From a virus, in the IMG/VR virus record IMGVR_UViG_3300030099_003494, positions 1 to 35,519 of that record: 35,519 bases of DNA; one strand, written 5' to 3'. The notes beneath the pieces were generated by a model. The model was not told the origin of the DNA. It did no database searches and was given only the letters and a program-made list of their open reading frames with translations. Made by a program: the position numbers and the translations under genes. Position 1 is the first letter of the stretch. The number at the start of each line of letters is the position of its first letter. Shown piece after piece: positions 19,371 to 28,700 of this stretch.

Positions 19371-20489
19371 TTAACTAACTGCTTGAATCTTGCAGTGGTA
19401 TGAAGGAGGTCCGAACTCGAATCCCATCTCCATATAAACAGCTTTTCCAATTCTAGCGTTTGCATCTTGGTCAATATCACGAACAAACACAGTTCCAAAT
19501 CCTGGGATATTGGTAAACACTGGGTTTATGTGTGCTAAGTCTAAGATGAAAGCAGTGTTGTCAGGCATAATATCAGGGTCAATAATCATCATTCCGATTG
19601 AACCGAATGGTGTAACTATTGTATCAATATCAACGCCTGCAATATTTCTATCTCTAGGAATAATTGCTCCTGCTATATCAACTGTTCCTTTAACAAGTTC
19701 ATTGTTAAGGTCTAGTAATTGTTTTGGAGTAACAGCTAACACAGGTTGATTCATTGGTGCATGGTTATCATACATTCTCTTTAACGCACCTGAAATAGTT
19801 GCGAAAGAAAGAACTTGTGTTGAACCAGAACCATCTCCGTTTGTGTCATTGTAGAAACAGTTACCACCTAATGGGTTAACTGCTGCTGAGTTGCTAGCGT
19901 TCTTGTTTAGTGTAATCCACACATCAAGACCATACATTTCTCTAGTTCCATCTCCTGGGGTGGTATTAGCACCATCTGAGAAAGAACCATTAAATGCAAA
20001 CCACTCAACTTCTCTTGCTATTTTTTCCATTGTTTTTTCCATTTGCAATGCAAATTCATCTGCCACTGGGCTACCACCAAAAAATGCTAGTTTATCTGCT
20101 GCAGTTACAGTGCCATCTCCATCAGAGGAGTTAACAATGTTAGCAGATAAATCTAGAGGATTTTGGTTTCCGGTAGATGCTAAAGCGGTATATGTCATTT
20201 GTACACCCTTGTGAAAGATTTGTGTTACATAGGTATATGCAGCCCTGTCTCTTCCAAGAAATTCTGTAGGTGTAGAACCTTCTTGACCTTTAGTTGGCTC
20301 AGTGGAAATCTTAGCATTGTCTTCTACTTGGACTTGCCAATATGTAGAATTAATTGCTCTTCCACCATTTAAACCGCCAACTGCGGATAGTAAAGGTGTT
20401 CTTTGACCACCAACTTTAAACAATTCACCAGCGAAGTTATTAATGTTTTGTGCATAAATCGTATTATTTGTTAACGATATACTTGCCAT
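19371..20489 (-). CDS. Major capsid protein, 372 aa
   Basis: The protein has the composition and length of an HK97-type major capsid protein. Early, there is a segment ELFKVGGQRTPLLSAVGG; a long helical part follows (ALQMEKTMEKIAREVEWFAFNG, about 155-175), then a domain with GALKRMYDN, QLLDLNNELVKG and RDRNIAGVDIDTIVTPFGSIGMMI. The last 50 residues are NIPGFGTVFVRDI and MEMGFEFGPPSYH. Several motifs resemble the SU10/DUF5309 capsid group, though I cannot confirm the family. The scaffold-like gene directly upstream, the leader-borne promoter and the hairpin after it all fit a highly expressed capsid gene. GGAG lies nine bases before the ATG. Confidence 0.85.
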   Translation of the reverse strand: MASISLTNNTIYAQNINNFAGELFKVGGQRTPLLSAVGGLNGGRAINSTYWQVQVEDNAKISTEPTKGQEGSTPTEFLGRDRAAYTYVTQIFHKGVQMTYTALASTGNQNPLDLSANIVNSSDGDGTVTAADKLAFFGGSPVADEFALQMEKTMEKIAREVEWFAFNGSFSDGANTTPGDGTREMYGLDVWITLNKNASNSAAVNPLGGNCFYNDTNGDGSGSTQVLSFATISGALKRMYDNHAPMNQPVLAVTPKQLLDLNNELVKGTVDIAGAIIPRDRNIAGVDIDTIVTPFGSIGMMIIDPDIMPDNTAFILDLAHINPVFTNIPGFGTVFVRDIDQDANARIGKAVYMEMGFEFGPPSYHCKIQAVS

Positions 20490-20508
20490 TTTTATCTTCT
20501 CCTATAAA

Positions 20509-20994
20509 TTATCTTTTGTCTTGTTCATTAAGAGAATCAATCATACGCAATTTTGCATTGATTTTATCTCTTGTGCTTGTGTTGGAATCATTAATGAATT
20601 TACTGAACTCTTGTGATATATCAACAGGTTCAGCATTTACACCAAGTTTATTAAGCTGTTCAACTCTTCCTTGAGCTTCAGTAACATTATCAGTAATTTT
20701 ATCTTGAACAACAGGTTCAGCATTAATAGCATCACCAAATTCATTGTTAACAAAATCTTTGATATCAGTTACATTCATTTCTCCATCGTAAAGTTTTGTT
20801 ACGGCTTTTCCAATGCCTTTATCAGATTGTAAACCTAATGACTCTAATGCAGTATTCATGGCTTGTGCCTTGAATGCTTTATTCTCAGCTTTGAGTTTTT
20901 TGAACTCATCTCTAAGTTGTTTTATATTGTCGTTAGATTCTACAGCTTCCTCAATTGCATCTTCTGTAGCTTGGTCTAATTTATTTTCTTCCAT
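20509..20994 (-). CDS. Scaffolding protein, 161 aa
   Basis: The protein is highly charged, helical and coiled-coil-forming: EDAIEEAVESNDNIKQLRDEFKKLKAENKAFK (about 10-40), a middle helical domain and a Lys/Arg-containing helical end (TRDKINAKLRMIDSL). It has no Cys and is directly before the major capsid gene, the standard place of a scaffold. I choose the ATG at 20994 because GGAG lies six bases upstream; in-frame ATGs at 21006, 21018 and 21030 would add 4, 8 or 12 residues but have weak or no ribosome sites. No protease is recognisable nearby. Confidence 0.75.
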   Translation of the reverse strand: MEENKLDQATEDAIEEAVESNDNIKQLRDEFKKLKAENKAFKAQAMNTALESLGLQSDKGIGKAVTKLYDGEMNVTDIKDFVNNEFGDAINAEPVVQDKITDNVTEAQGRVEQLNKLGVNAEPVDISQEFSKFINDSNTSTRDKINAKLRMIDSLNEQDKR

Positions 20995-21030
20995 TATTTT
21001 CTCCATTTTCTCTAGCATATTTAATCCCAT

Positions 21031-21186
21031 ATAACATAATCGCTAGGTAATTAAGGGGATTTCACAAGGATTTACGAATGTCAAACAACACACCTTGGCT
21101 GTGTCATCGCGTTTGCAGCCCTATATTTTGTGTGCCGAATCCTGCCAGGCACTACATCTAGTATAGCAGGTTTATTGTTCTGTCAA
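21031..21186 (-). promoter_or_regulatory. Capsid operon leader with candidate promoter and hairpins
   Basis: This is the only sizable gap in the virion block upstream of the capsid gene. On the minus strand TTGACA (21186-21181) and TATACT (21165-21160) form a promoter with a short 15-base spacer; the -35 lies in the last codons of the upstream gene. The leader contains two hairpins (21152-21148 with 21136-21132; 21120-21116 with 21101-21097). It probably gives the scaffold and capsid genes extra transcription. Confidence 0.5.
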
Positions 21187-22257
21187 GCCAGTTACAGCAC
21201 CTTGTCTATTTTGTCTAGCACCTGTTGCTACTGCACTAGCTGATTCTGCTTGTGCTGATAATGAACCTACTTGTTCCATAAAATCTGTATCAGGAGCTGC
21301 TCCAAACTCTGCAAACTCTAATGCTGTATATGTTTCATCAGGTCTATTAAATCTTCTAGCTAATCTTGATGCTGTAATAGCTCTAGCTGTAGCTGTTTCA
21401 AACTCTCCAGCAGCTCTTTGTGCAGTTAAACCACTACCGATAAGTCTTTGTACAGCATCAAAGTCTATATCTTCTCCTGTCACTCTTTCGAATGTTGCAC
21501 TAATTTGTGATACATTTAATCTTCTATTTAATATTTGTGCATTTACTTCAGGGTCAATAGCTAAAGCAACAAGTGTTGATGCCTTAGGTTCTACAAACTC
21601 ACCGAGTTCATTTGAATAATACTCTTGATATTGTCCTAAAATTTGTGATTTTTGCTCATCAGGAACAGCATCTATTGTTTGTTGCACTGCACTTAATCGC
21701 TGTCTCATTTCATCTGGTGAAACATTGTTAGCTAAAAGTTTTGGAAATACTGTATCAATATTTTCTTTTGCATAACCGCCTAAATTAAATTCATTAAAAT
21801 GTACAATCACAGCTTCTTTATTTTGCAGATACTGTGCTTCTGTCATTCTTAAAGAACCATCTGTTCTTTGAATACCTTCAAACATTTCACTATATTCAGG
21901 AGCTGAACGCATTGCAGCCAAAGCAAAAGTGTCTTTTCCAGACTTAATGTATCCATCTACATATGCTTTAATTAATTTTTCACCTCTTTGAGGGTCAAGT
22001 TTTGTAATGTAAGGTAGTAATACTTTTGCTTGCTCAACTGTAAAATTAGCTGAAAATGTTTCTGATAAAGGTTTGTCTGCTTCTGCAGCAGTATTACCTT
22101 TAAAATTTACTCCCCCACCTGTAAAAGATGCTGCTTCTGCCTCTGCAAAATTAGTTGTATATCCATTCTCTTCTAAGTCTTGTATTAATTTTGTTTTACT
22201 CGTATCAATAGTATATCCCTCTAGAAAATCTTTTCTATAATAAGTTACTGTTGCCAC
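21172..22257 (-). CDS. Virion/ejection-type protein, 361 aa
   Basis: Unknown family. Largely helical and acidic, with no signal peptide or membrane segment. It contains LLPYITKLDPQRGEKLIKAYVDGYIKSG, a region with NVSPDEMRQRLSAVQQTIDAVPDEQ, and a C-terminal part with AARRF-like basic helices (RAITASRLARRFN). The start is a GTG (VATVTYY) with AGGAG six bases upstream, overlapping the previous stop by one base. Its position between portal and capsid, following other large helical proteins, suggests an internal virion protein delivered with the DNA. Confidence 0.55.
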   Translation of the reverse strand: MATVTYYRKDFLEGYTIDTSKTKLIQDLEENGYTTNFAEAEAASFTGGGVNFKGNTAAEADKPLSETFSANFTVEQAKVLLPYITKLDPQRGEKLIKAYVDGYIKSGKDTFALAAMRSAPEYSEMFEGIQRTDGSLRMTEAQYLQNKEAVIVHFNEFNLGGYAKENIDTVFPKLLANNVSPDEMRQRLSAVQQTIDAVPDEQKSQILGQYQEYYSNELGEFVEPKASTLVALAIDPEVNAQILNRRLNVSQISATFERVTGEDIDFDAVQRLIGSGLTAQRAAGEFETATARAITASRLARRFNRPDETYTALEFAEFGAAPDTDFMEQVGSLSAQAESASAVATGARQNRQGAVTGLTEQ

Positions 22258-23609
22258 TATATACTCCTAACTACTGGACCACCTAATGATTTATTCATAA
22301 GGTCTGCTACGCTATATCCAAAAAACTCATTACCTGTATCATAAGCGTTTTGTCTAAAATTTACAGCCGATGTATTGTAATCGTTTTGAAACTGTGATAA
22401 AAAGAAATCAGATTCTTCATCTGGTGCTTCACCATAAATTGAAGCATAAAGTTTTATGTAAGGTGCTGCTACTTTATTGTAGTTTAATCCTTTACCTGCA
22501 AATCTTTCAAAGTATGGATTGTTGTCAAATAAATTTTGATAATATGCATTTGCACTTTCTTCTCCCTCAGTAGCAAACAACATAGCACCTTTTCTTTTAT
22601 CTGCTTCTGATAAACTGTTAAATGCACCTGCACCTAGATATGAAATACCTTTTGCATTATTTTTATTATTGTAAATAAAATCAGATAAGTCTAATCCAGA
22701 ACTATCTGAAGTCAACTTTGTTTGCTGTGATTTAAACAAATTGTAATATGGACTGTTAACATCCACTTCATATCCATCAATGTTTTCTACATATCCTATA
22801 AATTTAGGTAGTAGTGCAACTGAAATTTGTCCTTCTACAGCTCTCTGTAATAGCTGCTCATATAGTTCTGGATTATCTTTTTTGTAGTCATTTGGATTTA
22901 TACCTAGTCTAACAAAAGCACCTTCAAGTTGTGTTGCTCTTGTTTCACGCAAAGCTAATAACTTTTGGTTAGGCTTTCCGTTTATTGTGTAACCTTCAGT
23001 TCCTAATGCATTTAAATATTGAATTGTTTCTGTTGTATATGGTGCTTGTATTTCTAATAATCTTGGGTCATCTTCTGATATTGGTGTTCCATTTATAATA
23101 AAATCAAATAATAATTCCATACCTGGATAATCAGTATTACCATCTGCATCGACCACTGCATCAAAAAACCAAGGAGCTACATCTTCATAAAGTAATATTC
23201 TGTCATCAAATGTTTCTCCTGGACTCCAGTTATCAAGGTTTGCATACTTATTAGATATATCACCTACCATAAGAATATCTTCGCCTAAAAGTACTCCAGG
23301 TGGTGTTGTAACTGCTCGTGGTCCTACTCTTTTGTTTCCAGCTACAGTATCTCCAAAACCATAAGGATTATATTTTTTTCCAGCATTGTATGCTAAATAA
23401 GAAGTCCCTTGTGGTTCATCAAGTGTTGTAGATATATCCCAAAGAAAATAATAAAAGTCTCCATCATAATAAACTTCTTCAGGTGTAGGTTTATTAGAAT
23501 ATGAGAATACACCAGCACTTGCTGTATTTACTTCTGTATTATCAGTAGTCCTATAATCTTTTATATTTTCTACAGTTGGTTCTTCTGTATGTCCAGGTTC
23601 GTGTGGCAT
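22257..23609 (-). CDS. Virion/ejection-type protein, 450 aa
   Basis: Unknown family. The N-terminal part (about 1-110) is acidic and aromatic-rich (YDGDFYYFLWDISTT, SYLAYNAGKKYNPYGFG), the rest helical with many Asn and Tyr. The C-terminus has QFQNDYNTSAVNFRQNAYDTGNEFFG. No enzyme motif seen. The ATG follows AGGAGATA and overlaps the upstream stop. The gene is in the same chain as the giant protein and probably encodes an internal head protein or a tail-related structural part. Confidence 0.5.
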   Translation of the reverse strand: MPHEPGHTEEPTVENIKDYRTTDNTEVNTASAGVFSYSNKPTPEEVYYDGDFYYFLWDISTTLDEPQGTSYLAYNAGKKYNPYGFGDTVAGNKRVGPRAVTTPPGVLLGEDILMVGDISNKYANLDNWSPGETFDDRILLYEDVAPWFFDAVVDADGNTDYPGMELLFDFIINGTPISEDDPRLLEIQAPYTTETIQYLNALGTEGYTINGKPNQKLLALRETRATQLEGAFVRLGINPNDYKKDNPELYEQLLQRAVEGQISVALLPKFIGYVENIDGYEVDVNSPYYNLFKSQQTKLTSDSSGLDLSDFIYNNKNNAKGISYLGAGAFNSLSEADKRKGAMLFATEGEESANAYYQNLFDNNPYFERFAGKGLNYNKVAAPYIKLYASIYGEAPDEESDFFLSQFQNDYNTSAVNFRQNAYDTGNEFFGYSVADLMNKSLGGPVVRSI

Positions 23610-24334
23610 TATCTCCTCATCGCTTCTAAAATTTCATCACTTAATATATTTTTAAGTTTAATCGAAGCTAACCAAGCTCGTTGTCTTTTTCTATTATCAA
23701 CTGATGAAAATACTATTCTTTTATTTAAAGGCATTGGTTTTCCGTCTTGTAATAATCTTCCTGTACCTGGTTCTCTATCTGGAGTATAAAGTCTCTCAGG
23801 GTCTACAGCATCTGGAGGTATATTCATTTCATCTATTTTTTCATAGGTATATTGTTTTGCATAATCAATGAATTGTGGTGTCTTAGGATTAGTAACAAAA
23901 CTATTCCAAGTAGACCAGTTATCATATCCATTTGCACTTTGCAAAACAATTAAATATGCTTTTGCTGCTAATGTAGGATTCTCTGATATTAACGAACTTA
24001 ATTCTGGTCCGTCAATATTTTGAAACTCTGGAACAAATTTATTATTTATAACTGTTACATCTACATCACTTGTATCTTTACCCCAAGTTTGTTCATAAAT
24101 TTGTGCAGGTGAATAAGATTTTTCGTCTCCTATTGCTTTACCCATACCTGGTCCATCTAAATCTACTTGATTACCTTTTCTCCATTCAGCAGCAGATATG
24201 GCAATCATATTATGTAAAACTTGTAAATCTTCTGATGGGTCTAAATCTAATGGCATACCTGCTTCTTTTAATTCAACTGCAGCAGCTACTATTTCATTAA
24301 TCCAATCTATCCATGGAATTTGTTCTCCATCCAT
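23609..24334 (-). CDS. Virion/ejection-type protein, 241 aa
   Basis: Unknown family. The protein is acidic, with an N-terminal helix (WIDWINEIVAAAVELKEAG), a central region containing SPAQIYEQTWGKD and a Lys/Arg-rich C-terminus with RKRQRAWLASIKLKNILSDEIL. It has no membrane or Cys features. The start overlaps the previous stop (TAATG). It is short compared with its neighbours and may bind them. The C-terminal basic helix could contact DNA or the portal; this is inference from charge only. Confidence 0.5.
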   Translation of the reverse strand: MDGEQIPWIDWINEIVAAAVELKEAGMPLDLDPSEDLQVLHNMIAISAAEWRKGNQVDLDGPGMGKAIGDEKSYSPAQIYEQTWGKDTSDVDVTVINNKFVPEFQNIDGPELSSLISENPTLAAKAYLIVLQSANGYDNWSTWNSFVTNPKTPQFIDYAKQYTYEKIDEMNIPPDAVDPERLYTPDREPGTGRLLQDGKPMPLNKRIVFSSVDNRKRQRAWLASIKLKNILSDEILEAMRR

Positions 24335-25788
24335 TATCTACCTGCACTAAAAGCAGCAACAAGTCTTGCTGTTCCTTCTTTTCTAGCCTGGTCAACTTGA
24401 TTTGATTCTATAAGTTCTCCATACGTAGAGAGTATGTATTTATTAAGTTCATATTCAAATGCATTACTTACATCTTCAGAACTCATAACTGATTGTATTT
24501 CATATTGTTTATCAGGCAAATTAAATTTCTTTCTTCTCAAGGCATCTTCTTGAGCCATTCTTAATTGATTAGCATTGAGTCTATATGAATCACGAGCTTC
24601 TTTGTTAAGTTCTTTTATTTTATTATTTGCCCAATCCTGTATTGCATATACAGATAAATCAGTATTAGGAAGTCCAACAGATGTAATTGCATTTTCTATT
24701 TGTTGGTTAAGCAGTCCTGGTTTTGGAATATAAACTATATCTGGTCCTGTAAATATAGGATTTGTGTCTGTAAATTTAATACTATCTAAACTATCTAAAT
24801 AGAAATCTCTTACAAAACCTAAGAAAGCTGCATTATTTCCACCTGATGCAATAGCAATATCTTCTAAATCATTTGTATCAATTCCAAATTCTGTTTTTGG
24901 ATTCATGTAATAAAATGATTGTGCAACAGCTTTTTGTGTAGCTTCATCATATCTACCCTCTGCAAAACTATTTGGTTCTAAAAATCCTGCTTGTACTAAT
25001 GCAAGTTGAAAATCAATAACCCTTTCAGCAGGTAAATTTTCTAAAAATCCAACTTCTAAACCTTGATTATATAATGGTGTAAGATTTTGATTACCTGCTG
25101 AATCTCTGTATGTTTCTAAAGCAAATGGGTCATTTGATAAACCATAATATCCTATATCACTTCCTTGTGTAAAACCTAATTCAAATTCATAAGCACCTGA
25201 TAAAAGTTCTTCGTTGTTTGCAATCTGGTCTATTTCAGCAAAAGCATTCATTAATTTATTTACATTGCCATCCTCTGTATATTGTTTATAAGCTGCATCT
25301 CTAAGCTCTTGTGGAGATAGTTTTTTTTCTTCTGCTTTTACTCTAGCTCTTGATGTTTCTGCAACTCTTTGAACAATATTTGAATATGCTACTTGAGATT
25401 CTTCAACACTATCTCCAGCAATTAAACCAGCAGCTTCTCTTTGTGCATCTATTTCATCAGGAGTTCTATCTTCTAATGCACCATCTGCAACACCTTGTTT
25501 AAAGCTATTTACACCCTCTGCTAAACCTTGACCCATCACGTAACCAAAGTATGCTTCTCCTGTCATTCCTAACATTTCAGGATTACCAAACTCTTCAAAT
25601 ATATCGTCTGCTAATTCATCAGGTAAACTATCAAAAAAATCTGCAATTTTTTGACCAAGCAAAGAACCAATAAAAGATTCAGGGCTTTGTCCTAAATATG
25701 CAGGGTCAACAGAAGTAAATCCAGATGCTTTGGTATCTGACCAAGCTCTTCCTAATCTATAAAAAAGTCCTTTTTTCTTTTTATTCAT
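24334..25788 (-). CDS. Internal virion protein with peptidoglycan-binding-like segment, 484 aa
   Basis: Mostly helical. A central segment (about 255-295) reads PAERVIDFQLALVQAGFLEP ... GRYDEATQKAVAQSF, the pattern of the peptidoglycan_binding_1 fold (helix with LQ, a Gly turn, D-x-x-T-x-x-A-V). The N-terminus is basic (NKKKKGLFYRLGRAWSDTK). The C-terminal third has helices with QLRMAQEDALRRKK. A cell-wall-contact module in a protein encoded between portal and capsid genes suggests it is packaged and released during entry. GGAG lies five bases upstream of the ATG. Confidence 0.6.
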   Translation of the reverse strand: MNKKKKGLFYRLGRAWSDTKASGFTSVDPAYLGQSPESFIGSLLGQKIADFFDSLPDELADDIFEEFGNPEMLGMTGEAYFGYVMGQGLAEGVNSFKQGVADGALEDRTPDEIDAQREAAGLIAGDSVEESQVAYSNIVQRVAETSRARVKAEEKKLSPQELRDAAYKQYTEDGNVNKLMNAFAEIDQIANNEELLSGAYEFELGFTQGSDIGYYGLSNDPFALETYRDSAGNQNLTPLYNQGLEVGFLENLPAERVIDFQLALVQAGFLEPNSFAEGRYDEATQKAVAQSFYYMNPKTEFGIDTNDLEDIAIASGGNNAAFLGFVRDFYLDSLDSIKFTDTNPIFTGPDIVYIPKPGLLNQQIENAITSVGLPNTDLSVYAIQDWANNKIKELNKEARDSYRLNANQLRMAQEDALRRKKFNLPDKQYEIQSVMSSEDVSNAFEYELNKYILSTYGELIESNQVDQARKEGTARLVAAFSAGR

Positions 25789-28700
25789 TAATACTCCATA
25801 GGTGTAAATACATCGGTAAACTCTTCTTCTACTTCAAACCTTAGTATATCATCATAAACATAGTAGAAATCTGGAAACTGTGAAAATAGTTCTTGTGCTT
25901 TTCTTCTTAATACTTCTCTAAAATATGTGTATTCTTGTCTTTTAAGGGTTGCTCTAGGTCCATCTCTTCTTTGTATTTGTGCAAGAATACTATCTCTTAT
26001 TTCTAAATATTGAACTAAACCTTGCATCGATGGTAATTCTTTAAGAGCTAATGATTCTCCACTAGGTAGTGTTACTGTTCTTTCTCCTTCTCTTTGAATC
26101 ATATCGATAAGCTGTAGTCTTTTTGATTCAGCATCAATAGCTTTTGCAGTTGTAGATGTTTGTCCATAACCTGGATATTCTTGTCGTAGTGCCATTCTAT
26201 AATCTGTAAGTATTTCGTATTTTCTTTCAGGAGTTAAATTATTGTGAGCGCCTGATTCAAATAACAATCTTCTTTGATATTCATAAGCTAATCTACCTTG
26301 TGCTTGTCTTACAGCAGTAACATACTCATCTTCAGATAAATCTACTCTGTCTCTATCTGCAAATGAATCAGCCCAAGCTACAAAACTAAACTCATCAAGT
26401 GGATTATCTGGGAATAAATAATATCCAACATCTGGATATATTTTTAATATTTCTTCATTGTCTCTGCCAAACTTTACACCTTCATCTGTATAACTTCTTT
26501 TTTTAATTTCTTTTGATTTAGAAACTAATAATGCTGTTGGGTCTAATCCAAACTGATTAACAAATTCTTTTGTAGCAAGAACTTGGTCTCCTCCATATTT
26601 TGAAAGTATTCTATAATATGCATCTGTAAGTATTGACATTCCATAAAAATGATGTTTAGGGTCATCACCTTTTGTTTGTAATGGGTCTACAAATAATCGT
26701 CCTCCTGGTGCAACTTCAATATCATATCTAATAACTGCACCTGTAGGAGCAGCAAACTGTATAAAAGTTCTTGCAGCAGTTAAAAACATAGCCGTCTTTT
26801 TAGCTTCTTCTAACATTCTTGCTTGTTTAGCTGGTGTAGTATCATCATATAATCCTGTAGTAACAAACATCTTAATTACATCTTTGTAAGTATTTGCAAA
26901 TCCTCTTTGCATATCAGGGTCTGATGCACCCATAGACATTGCTTTTTTTGCCCAAGATGGTATAAGTGCATTTGCATATGTAGCTGGACTTAATGCACTT
27001 TTTGTTTCTCTTCCATATGGAAAAAATACTTTGTCTATTAATTCTGTTTCAGGTAATATCTTTGATGCAGGTATACCAACTAAAGGTCCAAGACCAGGAG
27101 CAGGATTACCTACAATCATATTTAAAGAAGATACATAGCCTTTAAGATTTATTTTTGCATCTGGTGCAGCAAGCTCTTCTCCTGTTACAGGATTTTTTAC
27201 TGTTCTTGAATCTCTATTACCATCAAACATCCAGTTTGTTAAAAACTCTGAACCTGGAAAGAAAAACATTTCTTCTCCTGTCATAGCATCTGTATGAAAG
27301 AATCCTTCGTCATCATTATTTAAATCAGCTTTTCTTGCACCATCAATACCTCGTGTAATCTTTCTTGTTGCAAGGAATTTTTTTTGATTTAATAATCTTG
27401 ACCAAGTACCCATTATTTCTATATATACTTCTGCGAATGGAAATGCTAAACGTAGCATATCAGAAACAACATGTCTTCTGTTTAAATCATAAAGAAGTGA
27501 TTGTGTTTCTGCTAATGCATATGCTTTTGCTGTATCGTCTAAAGCATCTAAGTCAGCTAACCTAAGAAGTTTACCTTCATCTGCTGATACCTTACCTGTT
27601 GTATCTAGTGATTTTATAAATTTCTTTGGTAAGTTAGAAGCTTGTGCTTGTTGTTTAATCTGTTGTCTAAGTCCATCATCAAAATAAGCAATGTTAGTTT
27701 CTATAAATCTCCAATAGAATTGTCTAAATGCAGGAGAACGTGAAAGTCTATTTGTAGGTGCTGACATAACAATACTAAATAATCTTTCTATAGCAGCATC
27801 GTAAGAACTAACTCTTTCTCCATCCATATCAAATACAGATTTTTTCATCACGTGCATTGATTTATAAGGGTCTTTTTTAGCTAACCACTTTGTATATGCT
27901 TTTTTATTACCAATACTTGCTTTTCTTCCTATAGCTACAGTCTTACCATCAATATCTACAAGTATTGCTTTATCATCTATAGCGTTTCTACCTTTAGATA
28001 TATGCTCTAGTAATTCTGCATCTCCAGTTTCAATAAGTTCAAATTCTATTTCTGATTGTGGAGATTTTCTGACTCTTGTCATTCCCTCCATATCTTCAAA
28101 AACTACACGTGTACCATCTGGTTTTACTTCTGTAACTTTATACTTTCCACCTGTTTTATAATGAACTCTAGCTGCTACTGAGTCAATATAATCATCAGCC
28201 CATTTTCTATCGTTTAATATTTTTATTTTTTGATATTTACCTGCTTCATCAGAACCATAAGCTAAAGCTGTTCTCCAACTACTTAAGTCTCCATCTTTAT
28301 TCCAAAATCTATCTTTTATATTTTGTAGCCCTGCTTTAACATCATCAACACCACCTTTGAGTGTTGCTATTTCTGCAGCAATAGGGTCATCTACTAATTG
28401 AAATATTTCTGATACTGCAGCTCCGTGATATCCTTTTTCTCCTTTTTGAACCGATTTGAATGCAAAAGTTCTTTTAAGTTTATCACCATCTAAAATGCCA
28501 TTATGTGACATAGACATACTTGCTTTATGATAAATACTGTCTGCTAATATTTCATTGTCTCGTATGCTAAACATACCTCTTTGTATTGTTCTATCTATAT
28601 CAAGGTTTTCATATCCTTTTACTCTTCTTAAAACAGATTCTCTGTCTTTACCTAATATCCAAGCAAATGCTGACAATGGGTGTGTAAATACATTATCTAA

